Positions 9,501-18,729 of a DNA stretch of 64,000 nt are shown one piece after another. The translations under genes were made by a program, and so were the position numbers. Under the pieces are notes generated by a model that did no database searches, was not told the origin of the DNA, and saw only the letters and a list, made by a program, of their open reading frames with translations. Source of the DNA: Acidimicrobiia bacterium (GTDB lineage: Bacteria > Actinomycetota > Acidimicrobiia > Acidimicrobiales > Acidimicrobilacustridaceae). The stretch spans positions 1 to 64,000 of the forward strand of contig JAFIEP010000039.1 in the NCBI GenBank assembly GCA_020832495.1, written 5' to 3'. Each line of letters opens with the position of its first letter. The first letter of the stretch is position 1.

Positions 9501-11011
9501 AACGCGCCTGCGAAGTCGTAGCCCTGTGTAGCGCGAAGCTCAGTGAGCGTCCCACTCGATTCATCTTCAGCGCCGATCATCAAGCCACTGCCCAGCATCC
9601 ACGGTGAAGCCAGCGACGACCCGAGCCACCATGCCACCACCTCGCTGCCCTCGTCCGCAGGATTCGAGTGACAGTCACCAAGGTCGAGCACCGTCGACAG
9701 CGCCGGTGCCACGACGTCGTCGATCGACCCCACTGCGCTTCCGGTGAAGGGCTGGTTCGCCCACGTCAACCCTTGGGCATCCCACGAACCGAACGTCGGA
9801 TGAAGGCTCAGATCCGCCGGAGGACCAGCCGGACAGCCAGCCAACCGGTGCGCATACCATCCACCGAGGACGTTCTTCCCTGCGAGAAAGCTCGCCCAGT
9901 CGTCGGCGACCTGCTCGTCACCTCCGACGTCCCACAACCCAGGCGCCAGCTTCACGTAGGCTCGGCTCGCCTTGCCGGTCGCATCGTCGTGTCCGACCCA
10001 CAGCGACGGTTCAGCCGAGTGGTCGGCACTGTCACCGTCCGTGACGTAGGTGTCGGCCACATCGAGGGTCAGCGCCAAGGCAGGATCGACCATCACGGGG
10101 TACACCCGCTCGGGGTCGGCCAACCACTCCTCGTCAGCGCTCACCACCAGCACCGTCTCGCCTGAACGCTCGGCGATGCGGTAGCTGACACCGTCTGAGT
10201 ACGCGGGGCGCCCTGTTGTCGGGTGGACCGAGCTGTCGACCATCCAACCGTGCGGGATCCACAGTGAGCCTCCGTCGGGCGAACCCTCGGTGTCGACGAA
10301 GCGCACGTGGCCGCTGTCGTCCACGACCGGTGTCCCCCCTGCAGCGTCGATCACTACCTCGAACTCGTGCGGCGCAAGCTCGCTACGTAGCCAAGCATTG
10401 ATCTTCGCTCCATCCTGTCTCACCGCAACCTCAAGATCTGTCTCGGGGAGCGCATCGGGGTACACGACCGTCGCACCCTCCAGGCGCCCCGACACCGACC
10501 GAGCGGCCGGAAACCGGAGACCAACCTCAGACTCGCTGCCCAAGGCCCTCACCCGAACTGGCCCGCCCGTTGGGTCGTCAACGACGACAACCTCCACCGC
10601 CGACGTCACAGCTCGGTACTGCCCGTCGCCCGCGCGCTCCAAGGCAAAGCTCTCCGCCGGCTCGTCACGAAGCTCGCCAGCGGTCTCGCCGACGACCGTG
10701 ACGTACGACCCGGTATCACCGACGCGCAACGTGAGGCGCTCATCCCCCGAGTACTCCGGCACCTCGACCAACTCAGCAGATGCGTCGACGTGCTCGACGA
10801 AATCGGCTGCGTCGGCGACCATGGCACGCTCGCCGGAAGGATCTACCTCGCCGATTGGGGGGGGTGTCGGCCCGATCTGACTGCTCGCTGGGGGAATCCC
10901 CGCTGCGAGCACCGCTGCCACCACAGCGAGATGCCACCGCACTCTGCGACCCACCGGCCTTCTCCGGATCGCGCCCGTCGGCCCATCGTGAGACTCCGAC
11001 ACCGTGACCAT
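6563..11011 (-). CDS. large secreted protein with DNRLRE-like region and HExxH metalloprotease-like motif
   Basis: From the ATG at 11011 the product is 1482 residues; the frame stays open to 11194. A basic n-region and hydrophobic stretch near residues 26-45 form a signal peptide. Residues about 60-310 resemble the N-terminal region of large actinobacterial DNRLRE/RHS-type wall proteins, ending in 'WLADPERVYPVMVDP'. Next comes a DNRLRE-like segment ('ADTYVTDG') and Ig-like beta repeats. 'VIHEMFHLFQ' at about 989-998 is an HExxH zinc motif. A glutamate 27 residues after the first His ('FLESTTRYAE') fits a gluzincin-type third ligand. The beta-rich C-terminus could serve surface binding. No sortase signal is visible. 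Probably an extracellular metallopeptidase or adhesin; substrate unknown. Confidence 0.75.
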   Translation of the reverse strand: MVTVSESHDGPTGAIRRRPVGRRVRWHLAVVAAVLAAGIPPASSQIGPTPPPIGEVDPSGERAMVADAADFVEHVDASAELVEVPEYSGDERLTLRVGDTGSYVTVVGETAGELRDEPAESFALERAGDGQYRAVTSAVEVVVVDDPTGGPVRVRALGSESEVGLRFPAARSVSGRLEGATVVYPDALPETDLEVAVRQDGAKINAWLRSELAPHEFEVVIDAAGGTPVVDDSGHVRFVDTEGSPDGGSLWIPHGWMVDSSVHPTTGRPAYSDGVSYRIAERSGETVLVVSADEEWLADPERVYPVMVDPALALTLDVADTYVTDGDSADHSAEPSLWVGHDDATGKASRAYVKLAPGLWDVGGDEQVADDWASFLAGKNVLGGWYAHRLAGCPAGPPADLSLHPTFGSWDAQGLTWANQPFTGSAVGSIDDVVAPALSTVLDLGDCHSNPADEGSEVVAWWLGSSLASPWMLGSGLMIGAEDESSGTLTELRATQGYDFAGALVVWWSDGAAVDAPLPPAEVAPSTVVGSLQPTLSAVYETDAMEVRRGAILFVIEDTAGTLVGVHATPPVWPGLRAEAAVGPGVLEWNREYVVRSYAVTRTDDEPGWEPLFADLFDESTNASLPTTTSFSTSPYSIDGIDDGDLLFGEEELVVGVHDGSVPTSVTVTVDGDPYATTTALPHAVVLDTTGLDDGPIALGLVVTDAENEVVAGPTIQVVVDNAMPPIDRVVLDRERGRLLVDDYALLLLQAAFGVVELDARYVPSSAGASDSTDSYFASSATPLVSAMFSYDFDDLQPATQIAIEDLIEEPNYALDGHEAPGGGGGEPPDGTSGTPDPECLDPLQVRSQNSTFRRCEIVHEFDDPGLPAVSITFSLGDEELYEYDPEPGDPPLLDLDENDLTGVDPKPSVAFPTYPQQIYEYLMVIEASMLTFRDAGYGDPSDLPSPLPVRIEPIATRGLACCSYYRLGPLTRGGPAWIKLHPSAEGPTVIHEMFHLFQFELMGTNKDSDGDTYKWFLESTTRYAEAYYASIDGTPLNEVMSHVVPAAEPPTHVHEGVWAKPPESLRIGAALWQHPARALTARGPESRPHQDRPWGAGRWYAGGIFWQYLAERLNDDNDIDVVYEFWQAVADHSGSVDYFDDILRPLVADQGPGLESLVADLWVAMHTMHHSNSGSARYSWTLPSSDPNAWHSRLAPPALRPSGLFGMQRLMAPSDLSSRPRQPVDPGYEREILELQSGVQGGASGEIEPGGAWVVDVDPADGVDGDLTVSLFSSDDTLRATLVGYGIGGHPYICSSASGEVVDRRTGAGVLTISVVDGCSAASLVVVHPDPHASGQPISFSARINHLWEGSDLVWLFADGASSGSLPSSTWLHVYGGQNQTWDNYFSGGYATLRPIITTGSPSAIPGATVTVRITFYGHRPNSTTVVGEYTLPAWSTVEIDDLGSLHNNYSRVLPATARLEVLDGEVTSWEASAVLEVASS

Positions 11012-11218
11012 CTCCCCGTCCGACGACACCCGCGAGATTGTTGCACACAACGATGGATCGTTGTCGGAGAACCTCCACCTTGCCTGCCGCAACCCTTGCT
11101 CAGGTCCCGCAGCGCCACCCAGTGCTACCGCCCCCGCCCCGCCCTCTCGTTTCCTCATGACATCTCGCGGGGAATCCCAGCACGCGAGACGCACGCACGA
11201 ACGGCGTGGGCACAGCGA

Positions 11219-11449
11219 TCAGCCGCTCACCGACCGGACGGTGACGTCGCAGCGGTGGGCTGCAGTTCGCAGCGGCTCGTTGTCGTCCCCGTCGGCGAGG
11301 CAGAACTCGGCGGAGAGGTGACGTGCAGTGGCGAGCGCCTCGAGCGACAGCAGGTTGAGTCGCGTCCCGGCATGGACGAGCTCGGCCATCAGCCAACCGA
11401 GCGACCTGAGGGATGCCAGTTCCACGGTCTCCACCACGACGATGCTCAA
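11219..11449 (-). CDS. shortened PIN-domain (VapC-like) protein, probably degenerate
   Basis: A 76-residue frame starting at TTG, overlapping the antitoxin stop as TTGA. The start 'MSIVVVETVELASL' looks like a PIN N-terminus with Asp replaced by Glu. The end 'LSLEALATARHLSAEFCLADGDDNEPLR' looks like the PIN C-terminal half. About 50 internal residues of a normal 125-135 residue VapC seem to be missing, so nuclease activity is doubtful. The family assignment is from pattern only. Confidence 0.5.
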   Translation of the reverse strand: MSIVVVETVELASLRSLGWLMAELVHAGTRLNLLSLEALATARHLSAEFCLADGDDNEPLRTAAHRCDVTVRSVSG

Positions 11450-11688
11450 GCGAGATCCGAGTCCTCTTGGGCAGCTCGCTCGGCCAGCAGCGCATAGCCA
11501 CCGGCGTCGTCGATCGCCGCTCGCACCAGGCCGCGTAGGCCAGCTCGCCCGGCAGGCACGATGACGAGGGCGTCACCGAGATCGGCGACCTCGACGGCGC
11601 CGCCGTCGGTCAGGTTCCACCGGCGGCGCGCCTCGGCCGGCAGCGTCAGGTGCCCTCGGTCCGACACGCGATGGTTGGTGACGGTCAC
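11446..11688 (-). CDS. AbrB/MazE/SpoVT-type antitoxin (VapB-like)
   Basis: A small swapped-hairpin DNA-binding protein: 'NHRVSDRGHLTLPAEARRRWNL' followed by 'GGAVEVADLGDALVIVPAG' is typical of AbrB-like antitoxins. I chose the GTG at 11688, where the family usually begins; an ATG at 11715 is also in frame. No ribosome site is seen, but TACGTT lies six bases before the GTG with TTGTAG 18 bases further up, which would fit a leaderless transcript. It overlaps the PIN-like gene by four bases, a classic toxin-antitoxin layout. Confidence 0.75.
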   Translation of the reverse strand: MTVTNHRVSDRGHLTLPAEARRRWNLTDGGAVEVADLGDALVIVPAGRAGLRGLVRAAIDDAGGYALLAERAAQEDSDLA

Positions 11689-11807
11689 GAAGCCAACGTA
11701 CGAGGTGGAATGCAAGAGCTACAAGGGTGCCGTGCGGCTCCGGCGCAATCGGTTCAGCCCCCCGCACCACTATGCGTTTCCACCCCGACCCGAGCCGACC
11801 CCCATCG

Positions 11808-12641
11808 TCAGCTGCCGTCAGCCGCCACGGCTCGGGCCAGGCGTCCCCAGGCCTCGACGCCGATCTGCTCAGGGCGGTCGGTGGGATCGATGCCCGCGGC
11901 GGTGAGCACCTCGACGTCGACCCGACCGGCCAGGGAGCGGCGCAGCATCTTGCGTCGCTGCGAGAACGCGTGGCGGACGAGGCCGAACAGCACCTTGGGA
12001 TCGGCGTCGGTGACGGGGGCCGGGCGTCGGGTGATCTCGACGAGCACCGAGGCCACCGACGGTCGGGGCACGAACACCGACGCCGGCACCGACCCGACCA
12101 GGCGGGCGGTGGCGTGGTACGCCACCTTCACCGACGGGATGCCGTAGTCCTTCGACCCGGGCTCGGCCACCAGGCGCTCTCCCGCCTCGCGCTGCACCAT
12201 GACTACCATGCGCTCCACGCTCGGCGCGTGGTCGAGCACGTCGAGCACCACCGGGGTGGCCACGTTGTAGGGCAGGTTGGCCACCAGCACCCACCGAGGC
12301 GCGCCGGCGAGCAGCGCCGGCCAGTCGAGCTCCAGCGCGTCTGCTTCCACCACCTCGACCGTCGCGTCAGCCGGATCAGCCAGCAACTCGCGCAGCGCGC
12401 CGGCCAGCGCGGGGTCGACTTCGACCACCACCAGATGCGCGCCGGTCTCGATGAGCGCCAACGACAGCGAGCCGAGCCCCCCGCCGATCTCCACCACGTG
12501 GTCACCGGGCCCCACACGAGCCAGGCGGGCGATGCGCCGCACGGTGTTGGGATCGGCCACGAAGTTCTGGCCCAGCGCCTTGGTGGGGGCCACGCCGTGG
12601 CGAGCCAACATCGTGGTGATGGTGGGGCGGGAGTGGGTCAT
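11808..12641 (-). CDS. rsmA: 16S rRNA (adenine1518-N6/adenine1519-N6)-dimethyltransferase
   Basis: RsmA (KsgA) dimethylates two adjacent adenines in the 3' helix of 16S rRNA using S-adenosylmethionine. The 277-residue product shows 'KALGQNFVADPNTVRRI' at the start, the SAM loop 'VVEIGGGLGSLSLAL', the catalytic 'NLPYNVATPVV' motif and 'VFVPRPSVASVLV'. The ATG at 12641 gives the normal length; the frame stays open further upstream but without family similarity. It follows the Rpf-like gene as in other actinobacteria. Confidence 0.95.
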   Translation of the reverse strand: MTHSRPTITTMLARHGVAPTKALGQNFVADPNTVRRIARLARVGPGDHVVEIGGGLGSLSLALIETGAHLVVVEVDPALAGALRELLADPADATVEVVEADALELDWPALLAGAPRWVLVANLPYNVATPVVLDVLDHAPSVERMVVMVQREAGERLVAEPGSKDYGIPSVKVAYHATARLVGSVPASVFVPRPSVASVLVEITRRPAPVTDADPKVLFGLVRHAFSQRRKMLRRSLAGRVDVEVLTAAGIDPTDRPEQIGVEAWGRLARAVAADGS

Positions 12642-12699
12642 GAGGGCCAGGTCGTCAGGGCCGGATGAGCGGGGCGGTGAGGCGGGGTGGAGCGCCCAC

Positions 12700-13479
12700 T
12701 CAGCAGTAGCCGCCCCAGTGACCCTTGCCCTGCCAGCGCAACAGGACCAGCGCCATCTGGTCCTGGTCGGCGGGCGAGGCCTGGTTGGGCGGCACACCGA
12801 TCAGGTCGGGCCGCCCGGCGTGGGACGCCGTGGTGTTCCACGTGCCCTGGTGGAACTGGTACGCCCCGAAGTAGGTGCCGGAGGCGTCGACGATGCTGTA
12901 GTTGCCGTTACTCTCCCGCGCCTTGGTACACGCCATCCATGCGAGCTCCTCGGCCGTCGGCGTCAGACCGGGACCACTGCTGCTCGCCGCCACCGTGGGT
13001 GGCGTCGTGGGAGCAGGTGCGGCGGTGGTGGGAGGTGCCGTGGTCGGCGGCGCCGTCGTGGGTGGCGCCGTGGTGGGTGCCACGGTGGTGGTCGGCGCTG
13101 CGGTGGTGGTCGTGGGCGCCAGGGTGGTCGGCGCTGCAGTGGTGGTCGTCGGCGCCACGGTGGTGGTGGGCGCGTCGGTGGTGGTCGGCGCCGCCGTGGT
13201 GGTGGTGGGTGCCTCGGTGGTGGTCGGCGCCCCGGTGGTGGTGCTCAGCATCTCCACGAACGACGCCGACTCGGCGTGGTCGCTGTCCGACATCAGGTCC
13301 ACCACGAGCAACGGCACGGCCAGCACGGTCACCAGCACCGCGGCCAGCAGCCACCGGGACTGCACGGCCGCGGTCGCCGGTTCGAGGTCGACCTCGAGGA
13401 CCTCGTCCTCGGCGATCTCGCTCTCGGTGTGCGTGTCCGCGCTGCGCGTGCCTCCGATGGAAGGCTCCCTCTCCGACAT
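12700..13479 (-). CDS. membrane-anchored Rpf-like transglycosylase
   Basis: A 259-residue cell-wall hydrolase candidate related to resuscitation-promoting factors, which cleave peptidoglycan. Residues 1-42 are a cytoplasmic acidic segment, 43-62 a transmembrane helix, and 79-170 a Thr/Pro/Ala-rich spacer of TTTxAP repeats. The domain at 176-259 has 'WMACTKARESNGNYSIVDASG', 'YFGAYQFHQGTW' and a C-terminal 'RWQGKGHWGGYC'. Glu189 would be the catalytic acid. The domain is divergent from classic Rpf ('CESGGNW'). Position between tatD and rsmA matches rpfB in mycobacteria, which supports the assignment. Confidence 0.85.
   Translation of the reverse strand: MSEREPSIGGTRSADTHTESEIAEDEVLEVDLEPATAAVQSRWLLAAVLVTVLAVPLLVVDLMSDSDHAESASFVEMLSTTTGAPTTTEAPTTTTAAPTTTDAPTTTVAPTTTTAAPTTLAPTTTTAAPTTTVAPTTAPPTTAPPTTAPPTTAAPAPTTPPTVAASSSGPGLTPTAEELAWMACTKARESNGNYSIVDASGTYFGAYQFHQGTWNTTASHAGRPDLIGVPPNQASPADQDQMALVLLRWQGKGHWGGYC
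13000..13247. repeat. low-complexity Thr/Pro/Ala-coding repeat
   Basis: Degenerate short repeats of the type GTGGTGGTCGGCGCC encode the extracellular TTTxAP spacer of the Rpf-like protein. Such repeats change length easily between strains. Confidence 0.85.
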
Positions 13480-13630
13480 CAGCTCACGACCCTATGACGG
13501 TCGTAACACATCCGCAAACTGTTCGACGCCTCATCGAACAACGGCCCGGGCACTCGACCAGCGCCCACCGGGGCCAGCTGGCAGGCCGGGACACCGAGGC
13601 GCCCGACCAACCAGGCGAGGCGGTGCCCGG

Positions 13631-14450
13631 CTACGCCGGCGGCGCGTCGAGGCCGAAGAAGGCCGCCGTAGTGGCAGAGGTGGCCGCCGCCACCACCGAG
13701 AGCGGTTCGCCGCGGAGCTCGGCCAAGGTGGCCCCCACGTGGGTCACCCACGCCGGCTGGTTCCGCTTGCCCCGATGGGGCACGGGCGCCAGATAGGGGC
13801 TGTCGGTCTCCACCATGAGCCGGTCGAGGGGCGCCAGCACGGCCGCCTCCCGTACGTCGCCCGCCGAGGGGAAGGTGATGATGCCGCTGAACGACAACAC
13901 GCAGCCGATGTCGAGGCAGCGGCGGGCGTCCTCGGGACCGCCGCTGAAGCAGTGGATGACCGTGCGGGCCGGCACCCCTTCGGCGACAAGCACGTCGAGC
14001 GTGTCGTCCCACGCCTCGCGGGTGTGGATCACCAGCGGCAGCCCGTGGCGGTTGGCCAGGGCGATCTGCTCGGCGAACACGGCACGCTGCGTGTCGCGGG
14101 GCGAGTGGTCGTAGTGGTAGTCGAGCCCGCACTCCCCCACGGCCACGACGTCGCCACTCGCCACCAACTCGACGAGTCCGTCGGTGCCGTGGCGGGCCTC
14201 GTGGGGATGCACCCCGGCGGTGGCCGACACGGGCTCGTGGCGCGCCGCCAAGCCCACGGCCGCCTCGGACGAGGCCACGTCCACCCCGACGGTGACCATG
14301 CGGTCCACCCCGGCTGCATGCGCCTCGGCCAACGTGGCAGCCACGTCGCTGTGGGGGTCGAGGTGGCAGTGGGCGTCGATCCACCCCAGCGCGACGCCCC
14401 CGTCGCCAGTGATCGAGCCGTCAGGCACTTCTCCGTCGGGCACCACGTCG

Positions 14451-14458
<8 letters not shown>
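13631..14458 (-). CDS. tatD: TatD family metal-dependent hydrolase/DNase
   Basis: A 275-residue TIM-barrel hydrolase of the TatD family; members are Mg-dependent 3'-5' nucleases linked to DNA repair and other quality-control roles. Metal-site motifs are complete: 'IDAHCHLD', 'GVHPHEA', '[10 protein letters not shown]', 'PLVIHTREA', 'IHCFSGG' and '[18 protein letters not shown]'. The ATG overlaps the lepA stop by eight bases, so the two are translationally coupled. Its position upstream of the Rpf-like gene and rsmA is the usual actinobacterial order. Confidence 0.94.
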
Positions 14459-16247
<1,789 letters not shown>

Positions 16248-16369
16248 CCGGTGCGAGGTTCGGCCGCTGGCGTCGGGTCACAGGTTCCAACGGAACCGCC
16301 CGCTCGGGCAAGCCGGGCCGCACCGGGCGCGGTGACGCCATCGATCCCCGGCACACAGCAGCCGCCGAT

Positions 16370-16399
16370 GTGACCACTTCCGGCGAGACCCGCTATCAT
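16370..16399 (+). promoter_or_regulatory. probable rpsT promoter
   Basis: GTGACC (16370-16375) and TATCAT (16394-16399) are separated by 18 bases, and the rpsT ATG follows 35 bases after the -10. The -10 matches the consensus at five of six positions. Confidence 0.5.
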
Positions 16400-16434
16400 C
16401 GCCCCTCGCCCCGGGACGCTACGTCGAGGACACC

Positions 16435-16719
16435 ATGGCCAACATCAAGAGCCAGATCAAGCGCAACCGACAGAACGAGAAGCGCCGCCAGCGCAACCGC
16501 ACGGTGCGCTCTGAACTGCGCACCCGCACCAAGGCAGCCGAGGCCGCCATCGCCGAGGGCGCCGACGCCACCCACGACGCCGTGGTCGCGGCGGTGAAGC
16601 GCATCGACAAGGCTGCCTCCAAGGGCGTCATCCACAAGAACCAGGCCGCTCGCCGCAAGTCCCGCCTGCTGGCCCGCATCAGCGGTGCCGACTCGGCCGC
16701 GTCGACCACCTCCGCCTGA
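16435..16719 (+). CDS. rpsT: 30S ribosomal protein bS20
   Basis: A 94-residue basic protein that binds 16S rRNA early in small-subunit assembly. It opens 'MANIKSQIKRNRQNEKRRQRN' in essence and carries 'KGVIHKNQAARRKSRLLARI' near the end, both bS20 signatures. The last 12 residues (DSAASTTSA-type) are an Ala/Ser/Thr tail typical of high-GC actinobacteria. It is transcribed away from lepA. Confidence 0.97.
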   Translation: MANIKSQIKRNRQNEKRRQRNRTVRSELRTRTKAAEAAIAEGADATHDAVVAAVKRIDKAASKGVIHKNQAARRKSRLLARISGADSAASTTSA

Positions 16720-16747
16720 TCCAACCCTTCCCCGCCGCCAGCGCCGC

Positions 16748-16770
16748 CCGGCCCGCGCCACTCGGGCCGG
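16748..16770 (+). terminator. possible hairpin between rpsT and uppP
   Basis: CCGGCCCG and CGGGCCGG form a perfect 8-bp stem with a 7-base loop. No T-tract follows, so it may be a weak terminator or attenuator. Confidence 0.35.
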
Positions 16771-16796
16771 TCGACCCGCGCCCGGAACACTGAACG

Positions 16797-17666
16797 GTGC
16801 CGCTCCTCGTCGCCGTACTGCTCGCCGTCATCCAGGGCGTGTTCATGTTCGTGCCGGTGAGCTCCACCAGCCACCTGGCGCTGGCCCAGCACGTGCTCGA
16901 CGACCGTGGCGTCGACATCCCAGCCCCCGAGTCGGCCGAGATGATCCTGTTCGACCTGGTGCTCCACCTCGGCACCGTCGTGTCGATCGTGGTGGTCTTC
17001 CGTCGACGGCTCCTCGAGGGCGGCCGACGGCTGGTGGCCGAGCTGCGCCAGCGACTCGGGCGGGCAGCGCCGGGGACCGATGCCGGGCCGCCGGTGGCCA
17101 CCCGCACCCTGGTGCTCCTGGCGCTGGCCACCGGGGTGACCGGGGTGGTCGGGCTGGGCGTGCGCGAAGTGGCGCCCGAGGTCTTCGCCCGGCCGTGGGT
17201 CATCGCCCTCGCACTCATCGTCACCGGGGCCATCCTGTGGTGGACCGACCGGTCGCCCCCCGGCACGGTCACCGCCACCACCCTCGGCGCGGGGGCGGCC
17301 ATCGGCATCGGGCTGGCCCAGGCCCTGGCACTGTTCCCCGGGTTGAGCCGCAGCGGGCTCACCATCGCTGCGGCCCTGGCACTGGGCCTCACCCGTCGCA
17401 CGGCGGCGGAGTTCAGCTTCGTGTTGGCCATCCCCACGATCGTGGCGGCCACGGGCGTGCAAGCAGCGCTGGTGGTGCGCAGCGGCGACGCCCTCACCCT
17501 GGGCGCCGATGTCTACGTGGTGGGCTTCGTGGTGGCCGCCCTGGTGGGCACGGTGGCGCTGGTCCTCGTGCTGCGGCTGCTCCTCACCGCCCGATTCCGC
17601 TACTTCACGCCGTACGTCTGGCTGTTGGCCGCCGCCGTGCTGGTGGTTGGACCCGACGGCGGATAG
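16797..17666 (+). CDS. uppP: UppP/BacA-family undecaprenyl-diphosphatase, atypical active site
   Basis: A 289-residue polytopic membrane protein of the BacA/UppP family, which dephosphorylates undecaprenyl diphosphate to recycle the lipid carrier for wall synthesis. The second signature 'PGLSRSG' (181-187, Arg185) and 'AAEFSFVLAIPT' are intact, as is 'PVSSTSHL' with His26. However the canonical EGxTEFLP motif reads QGVFMFVP: the two glutamates equivalent to E. coli E17 and E21 are Gln13 and Met17. E21 is known to be needed for activity in E. coli, so catalysis may be altered or lost. GTG start. Confidence 0.85.
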   Translation: MPLLVAVLLAVIQGVFMFVPVSSTSHLALAQHVLDDRGVDIPAPESAEMILFDLVLHLGTVVSIVVVFRRRLLEGGRRLVAELRQRLGRAAPGTDAGPPVATRTLVLLALATGVTGVVGLGVREVAPEVFARPWVIALALIVTGAILWWTDRSPPGTVTATTLGAGAAIGIGLAQALALFPGLSRSGLTIAAALALGLTRRTAAEFSFVLAIPTIVAATGVQAALVVRSGDALTLGADVYVVGFVVAALVGTVALVLVLRLLLTARFRYFTPYVWLLAAAVLVVGPDGG

Positions 17667-17682
17667 CGACGGGTCCCCGAGC

Positions 17683-18729
17683 TCAGCCCCTGGCCGCCGC
17701 CCTACGGGGCGAGCGACTGGCCAGCCGGGCGACGAGCACCTCCATGACCAGCCGGTCGGGCCACGCTCGTGCCCCCCGCAGCTCGAGATCCGCAGTGGCC
17801 AGCAGGCCGATGCAGTCGGCCAGACGATCGTGGCCCATTCGGCGGGCACCCTCGAGGGCCTTGCGGGCCGGAAAGGTGGACCCCTTGAGCCCCAGGAGCT
17901 GGGCGGCGTCGCGTTCGTTGGCCACCGCCGCCCCTTCGAGGGCCATCATCCGGCTGTAGTGGCTGTGCAGCGTGGCCATGATCTGCAGCGGGTGACGCCC
18001 ACCGCCGTCGAGTAGCCGATCGAGCGTGGCCAACGCACCGGGCAGGTCGCCGCTGTCGATGGCGTCGGTCAGCTCCCACGGCGGCACGGCGCCGGCGCTG
18101 TGGAGGTACGGCCGCACGTCGGCCACTCCGAGGCGCGCCCCGGGACCGTGTGCCCCTTCAAGGGTGGCCAGCAGCCCCGCCAGGGCCGCAGCGTCGTCAC
18201 CGAGGTTCTCCACCACCAGGTCGGCCGCCGCCGCGTCGAGGTGCACCGAGGACTCGGCCAGGTGGCTGCGCACCCAGTCGGCCACCTTGCGACCCGGGGC
18301 GGCGTCGACGACCACGCCCCCGGCCGCCTCGACCGCCTTGGTCAGCGACGGCGGCACCCGGGCCGCCGCCGTCTGCCCGGCCGGGCGGTCCCAGACAAGC
18401 ACCAACCGGGTGGTGGGCAACGGGTCGCCCAGGTAGGCCACCAACCCGGCCACGTCGTCGGCCTTGGTGAAGCCACCCAGGCCACGGCCCACCACCACCC
18501 GCCGGTCGGTGAGGAAGGCTGGTGTCTGTGCGGCGTCCACCAACGGCGACAGATCCGGCGTGCCGGCGCCGTCGACCAGTCGCTCGGGGCCCAGTTCGTC
18601 GACGGCCATGGCGGCATCGGCGTCGGCCCGCACCGTCGTGATGACCTGGCGGGCAGCGTCGCCGGCCAGCACCGGATCGCCGGCCTTGACCAGCACCACC
18701 GGGGTGTCGGCCGTGACCTGACTGCTCAT
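17683..18729 (-). CDS. holA: DNA polymerase III delta subunit
   Basis: HolA is the clamp-loader subunit that opens the sliding clamp during replication. The 348-residue protein has the N-terminal 'VVLVKAGDPVLAGDAAR' opening and 'PAFLTDRRVVVGRG'. It also has the C-terminal collar region 'GALATLDRLLDGGGRHPLQIMATLHSHYSRM' in segments, and 'KGSTFPARKALEGAR'. The ATG overlaps the stop of the comEC-folP frame as ATGA. Linkage to comEA/comEC is standard across bacteria. Confidence 0.93.
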   Translation of the reverse strand: MSSQVTADTPVVLVKAGDPVLAGDAARQVITTVRADADAAMAVDELGPERLVDGAGTPDLSPLVDAAQTPAFLTDRRVVVGRGLGGFTKADDVAGLVAYLGDPLPTTRLVLVWDRPAGQTAAARVPPSLTKAVEAAGGVVVDAAPGRKVADWVRSHLAESSVHLDAAAADLVVENLGDDAAALAGLLATLEGAHGPGARLGVADVRPYLHSAGAVPPWELTDAIDSGDLPGALATLDRLLDGGGRHPLQIMATLHSHYSRMMALEGAAVANERDAAQLLGLKGSTFPARKALEGARRMGHDRLADCIGLLATADLELRGARAWPDRLVMEVLVARLASRSPRRAAARG

